From SM23-32 sp964434535 (GTDB taxonomy: Bacteria > Planctomycetota > Brocadiia > SM23-32): a DNA stretch of 49,339 nucleotides. The notes under the pieces are model-generated. The model was not told where the DNA came from, did not search any database, and saw only the letters and a list, made by a program, of their open reading frames with translations. Numbering within the stretch: position 1 is the first letter of the stretch; each line of letters begins with the position of its first letter. Where the stretch lies: contig CAYSWA010000016.1 of NCBI GenBank assembly GCA_964434535.1, forward strand, positions 1 through 49,339. Direction: 5' to 3'. This document shows, in pieces, positions 32,576-41,638 of the stretch. The translations under genes were made by a program, and so were the position numbers.

Positions 32576-33502
32576 ATGGCGAAGTACGTCTACGGGCCGG
32601 TGCCGTCGCGGCGGCTGGGGCGCTCGCTCGGGGTCGACCTGGTGCCGGCGAAGACCTGCGACCTGAACTGCGTCTACTGCCAGCTCGGGCCGACGGCCGA
32701 GACCACCGTCGAGCGGGCCGAGTATGCGCCCGTCCACGACGTGGTGGACGAGGTCCTCGGTCGGCTCGCCGAAGGACCCCGCCCCGACTACGTGACCCTC
32801 GGGGGCTCGGGCGAGCCGACCCTGCACTGCGGCTTCGGCGACGTGGCGGCCGGCCTCCGCGCCGCGGCCGACGTGCCCATCGCCCTGCTGACCAACGGCA
32901 CGCTGTTCGGCCTGCCGGAGGTGAGGGCCGCCTGCGCGCCGATCGACCTGGTGCTGCCCTCGCTCGACGCCGGCGACGAAGAGACCTTCCGCCGCGTGAA
33001 CCGCCCCCATCCGTCGCTCACGCTGGCGAAGCTGGTCGAGGGGCTGGCGGCGTTGCGGCGCGAGTTCGAGGGGCAGATCTGGCTGGAGGTCTTCATCGTG
33101 GAGGGGCTCAACTCGTCCGACGAGCAGGTCCGCGCGATCCGCGCCCGCATCGAGCAGGTCGCGCCCGACCGCGTGCAGATCAACACGGCCGTCCGCCCCC
33201 CGGCCGAGGAGGGCGTGGGGGCCTCGCCGGCCGAGCGGCTGGAGGAGATACGGGAGATTCTCGGGCCCGGGGCGGAGATCATCGCCCCGACGCCCGAGCT
33301 GGCAGACGTGCCCGGCGCGCGGGCGCGCCGGCAGGAGGTACTGGCTCTGCTCAGGCGCCGGCCGTGCACGCTGGAGGACGTGGCGGCGGGCCTGGGGATC
33401 CACCGCCACGAGGCGTCGAAGCACCTGCGGGCGCTGCTCGACGAAGGCTCGCTCCGCCGCCGCCAGCGGCTGTATGAGACCTACTACGAGGCGGCGTCCT
33501 GA
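32576..33502 (+). CDS. Radical SAM protein (COG0731-type) with C-terminal winged helix
   Basis: The 308-residue enzyme has the radical SAM cluster motif CDLNCVYC (Cys28, 32, 35), the GGSGEPT strand and a VFIVEGLN strand. The opening YGPVPSRRLGRSLGVD is characteristic of a group related to wyosine-type enzymes. Residues about 258-300 form a predicted winged-helix domain (CTLEDVAAGLGIHRHEASKHLRALL), unusual for a modifying enzyme and suggestive of nucleic-acid or regulatory binding. The substrate is unknown. Its 3' end overlaps the convergent MFS gene by 19 nt. Confidence 0.85.
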   Translation: MAKYVYGPVPSRRLGRSLGVDLVPAKTCDLNCVYCQLGPTAETTVERAEYAPVHDVVDEVLGRLAEGPRPDYVTLGGSGEPTLHCGFGDVAAGLRAAADVPIALLTNGTLFGLPEVRAACAPIDLVLPSLDAGDEETFRRVNRPHPSLTLAKLVEGLAALRREFEGQIWLEVFIVEGLNSSDEQVRAIRARIEQVAPDRVQINTAVRPPAEEGVGASPAERLEEIREILGPGAEIIAPTPELADVPGARARRQEVLALLRRRPCTLEDVAAGLGIHRHEASKHLRALLDEGSLRRRQRLYETYYEAAS

Positions 33503-34767
33503 GCGGGCGGCGGCGCGCGGGAGAGCTCGACGTCGCGCGGCTCTCGCACCATCAGCGCCAGCCAGGCCACGCCGAGCAGCGTCGGCGCCAGCGTCATGCC
33601 GATCACCGCCGGACGGCTCCCAACCAGGGCGACCAGCCAGCCCGTGCCCAGCGGCACCAGGAACAGCACCGGCCCGAGCACCATGCTGCTGAGGGTGATG
33701 TGCGCCACGCGGCTCTCGTGCGGGCAGGTCTCGAAGAGCATGTTGTTGTGCGAGACCCAGGCGGCCGAGAAGGCGATGCCGAGCAGGGCAAACGCAGCAG
33801 CGCAGGCCAGCGGGCCCCGCCCCAGCCAGGCGACCCCGACCGCCCCGAGCTGCGCCAGCGCGCCGAGCAGCACGCCCCGCTTGTGCCCCGCCCGGTCGCC
33901 GAGCCGCCCCAGCAGCGGCCCGGCCACCGCCGAGGCGAGCGTCAGGAACGCCCCGAGGGCGAAGACGGTCGCCTCAGAGACCCCGCCGCCCGAGGCGCTG
34001 GTGAAGTGGACGGCGAAGAAGGCCGCGCCCCCGCCGCCGAGGGTGAGCAGGACCCGCCCGACCAGGTAGCGGCGGAAGTTGCGCTCGCCCAGCGACTGGC
34101 CGAACCGCTCCACCAGGTCGCTGAGCTTGAGCGTCGCGTGCGGGCGGCGCACTTCGTCCGGCTCACGCACCGAAGCAAAGAAGGCGAGCCCGGCCACGAA
34201 GAACGCCGTCGCCACGCCGAACAGCAGCGCGAAGCTGACGGGGAACTCCAGGTAGTGGCGCACGCCGCCGGCCGCCAGCGCCGCCAGGCCCGCCCCCAGG
34301 GCGCTGGCCCCGGCCATCATGCCGATGGCCAGGCCCCGTATGCGGCGGCGGAAGACCATCGCCTGCCAGTCGAACCAGAGCGGGATGGCCGAGCCGCCCC
34401 CCACGATCCGCACGGCGAGCAGGCCCAGCACCAGGCCAGCCGTCAGCCGTGGGTGCTCCGGCCCGAGCAGGTAGACCGACGCCGCAATCAACAGGTAAGG
34501 GGGCACGGCGAAGCCGAGCGCCCAGGGGACCAGGAACCGCTTGCTGCGCCGCTTGCGCCCGAAGAGCACCAGCCCGAGCGGCTGGGCCAGCAGCCAGCCG
34601 GCGCTGGCGAGGCTGAAGGCGAGGCCGACCTCCACGTCGCCCGCGCCGAGGTAGTCCTCCAGCAGCACCGGCAGCACGGTCAGGAACGAGGCGAGGCCCA
34701 TCCCCAGGCCGAACAGGCCCTCCCCGGCGGCGCAGCGGGCGATGTTGGAGCGTTCGACGGGTTCCAC
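33484..34767 (-). CDS. Major facilitator superfamily transporter
   Basis: The 427-residue protein has about 12 hydrophobic helices in two halves, with a cytoplasmic loop near residue 200 (ASVREPDEVRRPHATLK). The second half contains GRLGDRAGHKRG, the MFS A-motif equivalent between helices. The GTG at 34767 (EPVERSNIARCAAGEG follows) is chosen because the first helix begins soon after; longer readings enter thrS. It starts 38 nt after the thrS stop on the same strand, so it may be co-transcribed. The substrate is unknown. Confidence 0.85.
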   Translation of the reverse strand: MEPVERSNIARCAAGEGLFGLGMGLASFLTVLPVLLEDYLGAGDVEVGLAFSLASAGWLLAQPLGLVLFGRKRRSKRFLVPWALGFAVPPYLLIAASVYLLGPEHPRLTAGLVLGLLAVRIVGGGSAIPLWFDWQAMVFRRRIRGLAIGMMAGASALGAGLAALAAGGVRHYLEFPVSFALLFGVATAFFVAGLAFFASVREPDEVRRPHATLKLSDLVERFGQSLGERNFRRYLVGRVLLTLGGGGAAFFAVHFTSASGGGVSEATVFALGAFLTLASAVAGPLLGRLGDRAGHKRGVLLGALAQLGAVGVAWLGRGPLACAAAFALLGIAFSAAWVSHNNMLFETCPHESRVAHITLSSMVLGPVLFLVPLGTGWLVALVGSRPAVIGMTLAPTLLGVAWLALMVREPRDVELSRAPPPAQDAAS

Positions 34768-34805
34768 GGCGCAGGTCCCGATTGGCGGCGCGGGGCGCGA
34801 GCGGC

Positions 34806-36737
34806 TCAGAGCTCGGCCGGCAGGCGCTTCTGCTCGATCTCCCGCGTGACGCGGTCGAGGAACTCCTCCAGCGGCGCGGCGCCCTCGTCGCCGCCCTCGT
34901 GGCTTCGCACGCTGACGGTGCCGGCCCCGGCCTCGCGGTCGCCCACGATCAGCAGGTAGGGCACCTTCTCCACGGTGCCGGAACGCACCTTGTAGCCCGT
35001 GGTCTCGTTGCGCTCGTCGCAGGTGGCGCGCAGGCCGGCCTCGACGAGCCGCTCGGCGACGGCGCGGGCGTAGCCGACGTGGTCGTCGGTAATGGGCAGG
35101 ACGCGGACCTGCTCCGGGGCGAGCCAGAGGGGGAACCAGCCGCCGTAGTGCTCCACCAGCCCGCCCACGAAACGCTCCAGCGAGCCGAGCACGGCCCGGT
35201 GGATGATGATGCACTCGTGCTCCTTGCCGTCCTCGCCCACGTAGGTCACCTCGAAGCGTTTCGGCAGGTTCAGGTCAACCTGGATGGTCGGGCCCTGCCA
35301 GCCCCGGCCGAGTGCGTCGTAGAGCTTGACGTCGATCTTGGGTGCGTAGAAGGCGCCGGCGCCCTCGTCGACCTCGTAGTCCATGCCCCGCGTCTCCAGG
35401 GCCCGGCGCAGGCCCTCGGTGGCGCGCTCCCACTCCTCGTCGCTGGCGGTCTCCAGGCTCTCCTCGGGGCGGGTGGACAGGAAGGCGTCGTAGGTGTAGC
35501 CGAACGCCTCCATCATCTCGTCCACCAGGTCCAGCACGCCCACGATCTCGTCGTGGAGCTGCTCGGGGGTGCAGAAGATATGGGCGTCGTCCTGGGTGAA
35601 GCCGCGCACGCGGATCATCCCGTGCAGGGCGCCGCTCATCTCGTAGCGGTAGACGGTGCCCAGCTCGGCGTAGCGCACGGGCAGGTCGCGGTAGGAGCGC
35701 ATCCGGCTCTGGAGGATCTTGATGTGCGCCGGGCAGTTCATCGGCTTGACGCGGTAGCGCTCCTCGTCGATCAGCAGCGGCGCATACATCATGTCCTCGT
35801 ACTTGGGGATGTGGCCGCTGCGCTCGTAGATGCGCTCGCTGGCGATGTGGGGCGTGGCGACGAACTGGTATCCGCGCCGGCGGTGCACGTCCTTCCAGTA
35901 GTCCTCGATCACGTTGCGCAGCGTCGCCCCGCGGGGGTGCCACAGCGGCAGGCCCTGGCCGATCTCCTCGTCGAAGCTGAACAGGTCGAGCTCGCGCCCC
36001 AGGCGGCGGTGGTCGCGCCTTTCGGCCTCCTTTAGGCGGCGCAGGTAGTCGTCCAGCTCCTTCTGGTTGGCGAAGGCCGTCCCGTAGATGCGCTGCATCT
36101 GCGGGCGGCTGGAGTCGCCGCGCCAGTAGGCGCCGGCCACGCTCAAGAGCTTGAACGGGCCGATCTTGCCCGTGTGCGGCACGTGCGGGCCGCGGCACAG
36201 GTCCACGAACTCATCGGTCTGGTAGAGCGAGACGACCGGCTCCTCGATCCCCTCGAGCAGCTCGAGCTTGTAGCTCTGGCCGGCCTGCTGCATCAGATCG
36301 CGCGCCTCGTCGGCGGGCATCTCGATGCGGCGCAAGGCGGCCGCGTCGTCCACGATCAGCGCCATCTCCTGCTCGATGCGCTCCAGGTCCTCGGCGGAGA
36401 TGACGCCCTCGAGGTCGAAGTCGTAGTAGAAGCCGTCCTCGATGGCCGGGCCGATGCCGAACTTCGCGCCCTCGAAGAGCCGCCCCACCGCGCAGGCCAT
36501 GACGTGGCCGACGCTGTGGCGCATGATCTGGAGCCCCTCGGGCGAGCCGATGGTGATGATCCGCAGCTCAGCGTCCTGCTCCAGGGGGACGTTCAGGTCC
36601 ATCAGAGCGCCGTCCACGCGGGCGGCCACGGCGTCGCGGGCCAGTCGCTTGCCGATCGAGGCGGCCACCTGCGCCGGCGTCGCGCCGACGGGGCGTTCGA
36701 GAGTGCTGCCGTCCGGCAGTGTGATGGTGATGTTCAT
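34806..36737 (-). CDS. thrS: Threonyl-tRNA synthetase
   Basis: ThrRS charges tRNA-Thr and removes mischarged Ser. The 643-residue protein is full length: TGS domain (1-62), editing domain with HSVGHVM (His74, His78) and DLCRGPHVPHTG, then the class II core with PMNCPAHI (zinc Cys), YRYEMSGALHGMIRVRGFTQDD and the C-terminal anticodon domain. The ATG at 36737 gives the standard MNITITLPDG start. No good ribosome-binding site precedes it, and no T-box or leader structure was recognised in the 249 nt upstream, which contains a heptad array and the divergent purM promoter. Confidence 0.97.
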   Translation of the reverse strand: MNITITLPDGSTLERPVGATPAQVAASIGKRLARDAVAARVDGALMDLNVPLEQDAELRIITIGSPEGLQIMRHSVGHVMACAVGRLFEGAKFGIGPAIEDGFYYDFDLEGVISAEDLERIEQEMALIVDDAAALRRIEMPADEARDLMQQAGQSYKLELLEGIEEPVVSLYQTDEFVDLCRGPHVPHTGKIGPFKLLSVAGAYWRGDSSRPQMQRIYGTAFANQKELDDYLRRLKEAERRDHRRLGRELDLFSFDEEIGQGLPLWHPRGATLRNVIEDYWKDVHRRRGYQFVATPHIASERIYERSGHIPKYEDMMYAPLLIDEERYRVKPMNCPAHIKILQSRMRSYRDLPVRYAELGTVYRYEMSGALHGMIRVRGFTQDDAHIFCTPEQLHDEIVGVLDLVDEMMEAFGYTYDAFLSTRPEESLETASDEEWERATEGLRRALETRGMDYEVDEGAGAFYAPKIDVKLYDALGRGWQGPTIQVDLNLPKRFEVTYVGEDGKEHECIIIHRAVLGSLERFVGGLVEHYGGWFPLWLAPEQVRVLPITDDHVGYARAVAERLVEAGLRATCDERNETTGYKVRSGTVEKVPYLLIVGDREAGAGTVSVRSHEGGDEGAAPLEEFLDRVTREIEQKRLPAEL

Positions 36738-36813
36738 GGCGATGCTGGCCGGTGGGGATGCGGAGTCCGGCGAGTTTACCACGCCCGCCCGCCGCGCACA
36801 ACGGCGCCGGTGC

Positions 36814-36848
36814 GATTGCAGATTGGAGATTGAGGATTGAAGATTGGA
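36814..36848 (+). repeat. Five-copy heptad repeat GATTGNN
   Basis: The units are GATTGCA, GATTGGA, GATTGAG, GATTGAA, GATTGGA, followed by CGGCA, the same junction as in the array at 19708. The array lies between the divergent thrS and purM genes. Confidence 0.8.
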
Positions 36849-36921
36849 CGGCAGCGTCGAGGGCCGAGGACGACGACGAGGACGAGCACGACGGGGGCGC
36901 CCCGGCGGGGCCCGGCGCGGA

Positions 36922-36949
36922 TTGACACGCGCCCCGGCCCCCGTATAAT
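36922..36949 (+). promoter_or_regulatory. Consensus promoter for purM and the HEAT-repeat gene
   Basis: Both boxes are perfect (TTGACA and TATAAT) with a 16-nt spacer. The start is predicted near 36956, leaving a leader of about 30 nt. No PurR or purine-riboswitch sequence fits in that space. Confidence 0.8.
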
Positions 36950-36986
36950 GGCTCCCTGACCCCTCCAGGCCGCCCTGAGGCCTCAC

Positions 36987-38054
36987 GTGAGCCCGATCAC
37001 GTACAAGGACGCCGGCGTCGACATCGAGAGGGGCGCCGCCTTCGCCCGCGGCGTCCAGGACCTGATGGTGCGCACCTTCACCGAGCGCGTCTTGCCCAAC
37101 CCCGGCGGCTTCGGCGCCGTCTTCTCGCTCGACTACGACGAGCGCCTCTTTCGGCAGAACTACCGCCACCCGATGCTGGTCAGCTCCACCGACGGCGTCG
37201 GCACCAAGCTGAAGGTGGCCGTGATGGCCGGGCGGCACGCCACGGTGGGCATAGACCTGGTCGCCATGTGCGTCAACGACGTGCTGACCCTCGGGGCCGA
37301 GCCGCTCTTTTTTCTGGACTACCTGGCGACGGGCCACATCGAGCCCGAGGTGCTCCAGGAGGTCGTCGGCGGCATCGTGGCCGGCTGCAAGCAGGCCGGC
37401 TGCGCGCTGCTGGGCGGCGAGACGGCCGAGATGCCGGGCTTCTATGGCGAGGGGGAGTACGACGCGGCGGGCTTCGTGGTCGGCGTGGCCGAGAAGGGCC
37501 GGCTGATCACCGGCGAGACGATCAGCCCGGGCGACGTGGTCATCGGCCTCGCCTCCAGCGGCCTCCACTCGAACGGCTACTCGCTGGCGCGGCGGCTCTT
37601 CTTCGAGGAGGCCGGCCTGGGCCCGAAGGACTCGCTGGCCCGCTTCGGCATCGAGCGCAGCGTGGCCGACGAGCTGCTGGAGCCGACGCGCATCTACGTG
37701 CGCTCGGTGCGGGCGGTGCTGCGCCACTACCGGGTCAAGCGGGTGGTCGGGGGCATCGTGCACGTGACCGGCGGCGGGCTGCTGGAGAACGTGCCGCGCG
37801 TGCTGCCGGAGGGCTGCGCGGTGGAGCTGGACCCCGCGAGCTGGCCGCGCCCGCCCGTCTTCGACGCGATCCAGCGCCTCGGCGACGTGCCGGAGCAGGA
37901 GATGTACTGCACCTTCAACATGGGCATCGGGATGGCGTTGATCGTCGCCCCCTACTACGCGGCGAACGTCGCGCGCCGGCTGGGCCGCCAGGGCGAGCGG
38001 CCCGCCGTCATCGGGCGCGTGGTCGAGGGAGAGCGCGGCGTGACGATCCTCTGA
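36987..38054 (+). CDS. purM: Phosphoribosylformylglycinamidine cyclo-ligase PurM
   Basis: PurM closes the imidazole ring to make AIR in purine synthesis. The 355-residue protein has YKDAGVDIERG at the start, MLVSSTDGVGTKLKVA, GIDLVAMCVNDVLTLGAEPLFFLDY, CALLGGETAEMPGFY, GLASSGLHSNGYSLAR and a final FNMGIGMALIV. GTG is the start codon, with TGAGG about 10 nt upstream. It is the first gene after the strongest promoter in the window, and the HEAT-repeat gene follows after 11 nt. AIR is also the ribotide used by ThiC, encoded 33 kb away. Confidence 0.97.
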   Translation: MSPITYKDAGVDIERGAAFARGVQDLMVRTFTERVLPNPGGFGAVFSLDYDERLFRQNYRHPMLVSSTDGVGTKLKVAVMAGRHATVGIDLVAMCVNDVLTLGAEPLFFLDYLATGHIEPEVLQEVVGGIVAGCKQAGCALLGGETAEMPGFYGEGEYDAAGFVVGVAEKGRLITGETISPGDVVIGLASSGLHSNGYSLARRLFFEEAGLGPKDSLARFGIERSVADELLEPTRIYVRSVRAVLRHYRVKRVVGGIVHVTGGGLLENVPRVLPEGCAVELDPASWPRPPVFDAIQRLGDVPEQEMYCTFNMGIGMALIVAPYYAANVARRLGRQGERPAVIGRVVEGERGVTIL

Positions 38055-38065
38055 AGGATGCGACC

Positions 38066-40675
38066 ATGCGAGGCGAACGGGACAAGGACGTCGACTCCCT
38101 GATCGGCTCCTTCGGCATCGGACGGCGGCTGGCCACTCGGGTGGTCGCCCTGCGCGCCAGGCGGCTCGAGGTGACCGGCACGCTGCTGGCCGAGGCCGCC
38201 GAGAGCGAGGCGCTGGCCGAGCTGCTGCTGGGGCCCCGGCTGCTGGAGGAGCTGCCGGCCATGGACCAGGAGGAGCTGAAGCGGCGCGCGCGGGAGGCCG
38301 GCTACGAGGAGTGGGAGCTGCTGCGCGTCGCCGTCGATCCGGAGACGGGCTGGCGCACCGTCGCCCTCGAAGACGACCTGCTCGCCGAGCAGGCCCGCCG
38401 GGAGGCCGGCGAGGTCGGCCTGGTGGCGAGCGAGCCGCGCGGCATCAGCGCCGCCGAGACCGCGGAGCTCTTCACCCCCGAGGAGGTCGCCCGCCTGAAG
38501 CTGAGCGTGCTGACCAGCCAGAACGCGGACGAACGGATCGAGGCCGTCCGCAAGCTGGTCTACGCGCCGATGGACGGGGCGCAGAAGGCCGGCGTGTTCC
38601 TCAACGTGCTGATCGACCGCGAGGCCGAGGCGCGCGTGCGCCGCGAGGCCGTCCGCTCGCTGGAGCAGATCGGCTTCCGCTCCGACATGGCCGAGGCCGT
38701 GCGCGGCCTCTTCGAGGAGGACCGTGAGGAGGCCGTCTACTCGATCCAGCGCCTGGGCGTGCTGCTGCGCGAGGCGGAGGCCGGCGAGTCGGCCCTGGTG
38801 CTGGCGGTGGTGCTGGAGCTCTTCGACCAGGCCCGCGAGGTGGAGATGCTGCGCCAGCTCCTGCAGCTTATCAGCGGCTGCGCGAGCATCCTGGTCAGCA
38901 ACTACCAGAAGACCGAGCAGTTCATCCAGTCGGCGCTGCGACACCTGGCGCGCGACCTGGAGCCGCTGCGCCTGGAGGTGGCCGGCGCGATACGCGCCTG
39001 CGCGGAGCAGGCCCCCGAGCTGGCCGCCGACCTGATGTGGCGCGAGCTGAAGCGCAGCGAGGTGCCGGCCGTGCGCGGCCTGCTGCTGAACCTGATCGAG
39101 ACGCTGGCCGAGGACGAGGCGCGCGTCGACGAGCTGGCCGAGATGGCCGTCGCCGAGCTGCTCAACCCCGCCCTGCCCGAGAGCGAGAAGGCCCGGCTGC
39201 GCTACGGCCTGGTGCGCCTGGGCCAGCCGGCGGTGCTGATCGCCCTTGACCGCATGGCCGGCGCCGGCGGCGCCGAGCGGCCGGAGCTGATCCGCCTGAT
39301 CGACACGCTCTGCACCGAGAGCGACGTCTCCTGCGAGACGGTCCAGCGGGCCATCGGCCAGTTCATCGACCTGCTGAAGGTGGCCGACGCGCTGACCCGC
39401 CGCAGCGTGCTGGAGGCGTCGCTGCTGGCCGACCCGCGCGTCGAGAGCGAACTCCAGACGGAGCTGGCCGGCGAGCTGCTGACGCTGATGTCCGAGGTCG
39501 GCCTGCCCAGCACTCAAGAGGCGATCCAGAGCACCCTGGAGCGGATCGGTGCGGCGGCGCTGGAGCCGGCCTACCGGTTCATGCGCCGGGCCTACCCCTC
39601 CGAGCCCGCCCAGCGGGCCGCGCTCGCGCTCGCCGCCATCGTGGAGAACGCACCGGACCAGGTGCCCCGGGAGGTGGCCGAGGGCGCCCTGGAGGTCTGC
39701 ATGCGGCTGCTGGGGGACGAGAAGGTGGAGCAGGGCGCCTTCGCCGTCGCCCTCGGGGCGGTCTGCGGCTACACCGAGCCCGGGGCCGAGCAGTTCGCGG
39801 AAGCCCTGCGCCGGCTCACCGATGACCTCTGGCGTTCGGCCTACACGATGGACGCGCTCGATGCGCTGGGAGTGATGGCCGGCTCGCCGAACGCCGACGC
39901 CGAGGCCCAGGGCGAGCTGCTGGAGCTGTTCGACGGGATCGTGCGCTTCCAGGCGCGCACCAGCATGGGCGCCCGCAAGGAGACCGAGGAGGGGCCCGTC
40001 TACGAGTTCGGCCGGGAGATCGAGTTCGACATCCGGGCCGTCCCGGCCGCCGTGAAGGGGCTGGAGCGCATCTGCGTGAGCCCCAGCACGGCGCCCGAGG
40101 TGCGCCGGGAGATCGTCAAGCGCCTGCTGGTGCTCTGGGAGGGCGTCTCGAAGGTGCGCATCATCTGGGGCCCGGCCGCCATCGAGGCGCTGATCCGCGC
40201 CATGTGCGCCGCCGCCTGCTCGCCCCAGGCCACCGTGGCCATGAAGACCCGCCTGGTCGAGTCGCTGCTGCGCTTCCTGAACAAGATCACCGTCGTGCGG
40301 AGCATCGGCGAGATATGCGCCGCCCCGCGGCCTGAGGACCCCCGCATGCGCCGGCTCGCCGTGCAGGCGGCCGAGGCGCTGCTGGCTGAGTGGGAGGAGA
40401 GCGAGCTGCAAGACGAGGAGCGCAACCTGGCGCTGCTGCGAAGCGCCGCCCGCATCGCCGCCAACCCCGCCCTCGACGCCGCCTCCGAGCCCGTCCGCGA
40501 GCTGCGCGAGCGCACCCTCCAGGGCCTCTTCAGCGGCCTGCGCGACGGCATGACGCCGTTGCGGGATTCGCTTGTGCTGATGCGCGACTGTCCGGGGCTC
40601 GCGCCCGCCCAGAAGCGCGAGATCGACGAGCGCCTCGGCAAGGCGTTCGGCCTGGTGCGCATCGGCGAGCGCTGA
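38066..40675 (+). CDS. Large HEAT/armadillo-like repeat protein, unknown function
   Basis: The 869-residue protein is almost entirely alpha-helical, with no signal peptide or membrane segment. Repeated helix pairs such as DERIEAVRKLVYAPMDGAQ, EARVRREAVRSLEQIGF and SEVPAVRGLLLNLIETL are typical of HEAT-like solenoids. About 100 N-terminal residues (MRGERDKDVDSLIGSFGI start) are non-repeat and might form a separate domain. A cytoplasmic scaffold role is plausible; no partner is known. GAAGGA lies 6 nt before the ATG at 38066. It is probably co-transcribed with purM, without an evident functional link. It converges on the DUF3108 gene with a 7-nt gap. Confidence 0.78.
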   Translation: MRGERDKDVDSLIGSFGIGRRLATRVVALRARRLEVTGTLLAEAAESEALAELLLGPRLLEELPAMDQEELKRRAREAGYEEWELLRVAVDPETGWRTVALEDDLLAEQARREAGEVGLVASEPRGISAAETAELFTPEEVARLKLSVLTSQNADERIEAVRKLVYAPMDGAQKAGVFLNVLIDREAEARVRREAVRSLEQIGFRSDMAEAVRGLFEEDREEAVYSIQRLGVLLREAEAGESALVLAVVLELFDQAREVEMLRQLLQLISGCASILVSNYQKTEQFIQSALRHLARDLEPLRLEVAGAIRACAEQAPELAADLMWRELKRSEVPAVRGLLLNLIETLAEDEARVDELAEMAVAELLNPALPESEKARLRYGLVRLGQPAVLIALDRMAGAGGAERPELIRLIDTLCTESDVSCETVQRAIGQFIDLLKVADALTRRSVLEASLLADPRVESELQTELAGELLTLMSEVGLPSTQEAIQSTLERIGAAALEPAYRFMRRAYPSEPAQRAALALAAIVENAPDQVPREVAEGALEVCMRLLGDEKVEQGAFAVALGAVCGYTEPGAEQFAEALRRLTDDLWRSAYTMDALDALGVMAGSPNADAEAQGELLELFDGIVRFQARTSMGARKETEEGPVYEFGREIEFDIRAVPAAVKGLERICVSPSTAPEVRREIVKRLLVLWEGVSKVRIIWGPAAIEALIRAMCAAACSPQATVAMKTRLVESLLRFLNKITVVRSIGEICAAPRPEDPRMRRLAVQAAEALLAEWEESELQDEERNLALLRSAARIAANPALDAASEPVRELRERTLQGLFSGLRDGMTPLRDSLVLMRDCPGLAPAQKREIDERLGKAFGLVRIGER

Positions 40676-40682
40676 GGCGCGG

Positions 40683-41504
40683 CTACTGCCCGCCGCGCCG
40701 CTCGACCAGCTCGCCGTAGACCCGCCCGAGCGCCAGCCGGACCTCCAGGCGCACGGGCACCTGCCCCTCGCGCGATATCCAGACCTCGGCCCGGCGCTCC
40801 TCCTCCGCCTCGTCCTCGTCCAGCTTGCGGAACCGCAGCGCGTAGCGCACCGCCTGGAAGCGGCCCGCCGGCGTCTCCACCGCTTCGGCGCCGAGGGGCG
40901 CGATGAGGGCCAGGTAGGCGTCGTCGCCGCTCAGCACGCGCCGCCGGGCCTCCCCTTCGGCGGGCAGCTCGCCGCAGCGAAGCAGCATGAACGCGGCGCC
41001 CAGGTCGAGCCCGGCCTCCAGCGTCGCGTCCTTGGCCCTGACCTCACCCTCGCGCGTCTTCTCGACGTGGACGTGCGCCCGGCCCGCCGGCCAGTCGAAG
41101 CGGGTGCGCACGAGCTTGGCGCGCCCGGGACTGCGTGACTCGTAGCGGGCCAGCTCGGGGCGCAAGCTCTGTGGGTCGAAGAGCGTCCTACCCGTGGCGC
41201 GGAAGCTCCAGATGCGCCGCAGCGCCTCCGTGGTCTCCACCTCGTAGGTGAGCGCCGCCATCGGCGCGCCCTCGTGCTCCGCCAGGGAGGTGCGCAGCAC
41301 GGCGACGGCGGCCGGCAGATCGTTCCAGCCGAACTCGTAGCGCAGTTCCTCGCCCGCCACGAAGGGGCCGGAGGGAGCGGGCGGGCCCGCCGGCGCGGGC
41401 ATGCGGGCGGGCGGCTCGGCGGCCGGCCCGCGCAGCAGCACGATCGCCAGGGCGGCGACCACCGCCGCTGTGGCTGCGAGCAGGGCTGCTCTATGGCGTC
41501 TCAC
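40683..41504 (-). CDS. DUF3108 protein with N-terminal membrane anchor
   Basis: The 273-residue protein has an N-terminal hydrophobic anchor or uncleaved signal (about 6-24), a Pro/Ala linker, and a beta-rich domain. The domain contains GEELRYEFGWNDLPAA, a RIWSFRATGRTLFDPQSL strand, FMLLRCGELP and VWISREGQVPVRLEV, the DUF3108 layout. Family members are periplasmic and of unknown function. GTG is the start codon, with GGAGG 11 nt upstream, and a TATAAT promoter precedes it. A similar lipoprotein is not evident nearby. Confidence 0.75.
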   Translation of the reverse strand: MRRHRAALLAATAAVVAALAIVLLRGPAAEPPARMPAPAGPPAPSGPFVAGEELRYEFGWNDLPAAVAVLRTSLAEHEGAPMAALTYEVETTEALRRIWSFRATGRTLFDPQSLRPELARYESRSPGRAKLVRTRFDWPAGRAHVHVEKTREGEVRAKDATLEAGLDLGAAFMLLRCGELPAEGEARRRVLSGDDAYLALIAPLGAEAVETPAGRFQAVRYALRFRKLDEDEAEEERRAEVWISREGQVPVRLEVRLALGRVYGELVERRGGQ

Positions 41505-41545
41505 GGGGACGGCTGCCTCCGGAGGGCGCGCGGCTCGTGCCGGCG

Positions 41546-41575
41546 ATTATAGGGCCCCGCAGCCGGGCGCCGCAA
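41546..41575 (-). promoter_or_regulatory. Promoter for the DUF3108 gene
   Basis: TTGCGG and a perfect TATAAT are separated by 18 nt. The start is predicted near 41539, leaving a leader of about 35 nt. Confidence 0.55.
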
Positions 41576-41638
41576 CGCAGCCCGGCCAGGCCCGATACAG
41601 GGGGGGCCCGGCAGGCGCCGGCCACGTCGGGTCGCCGA

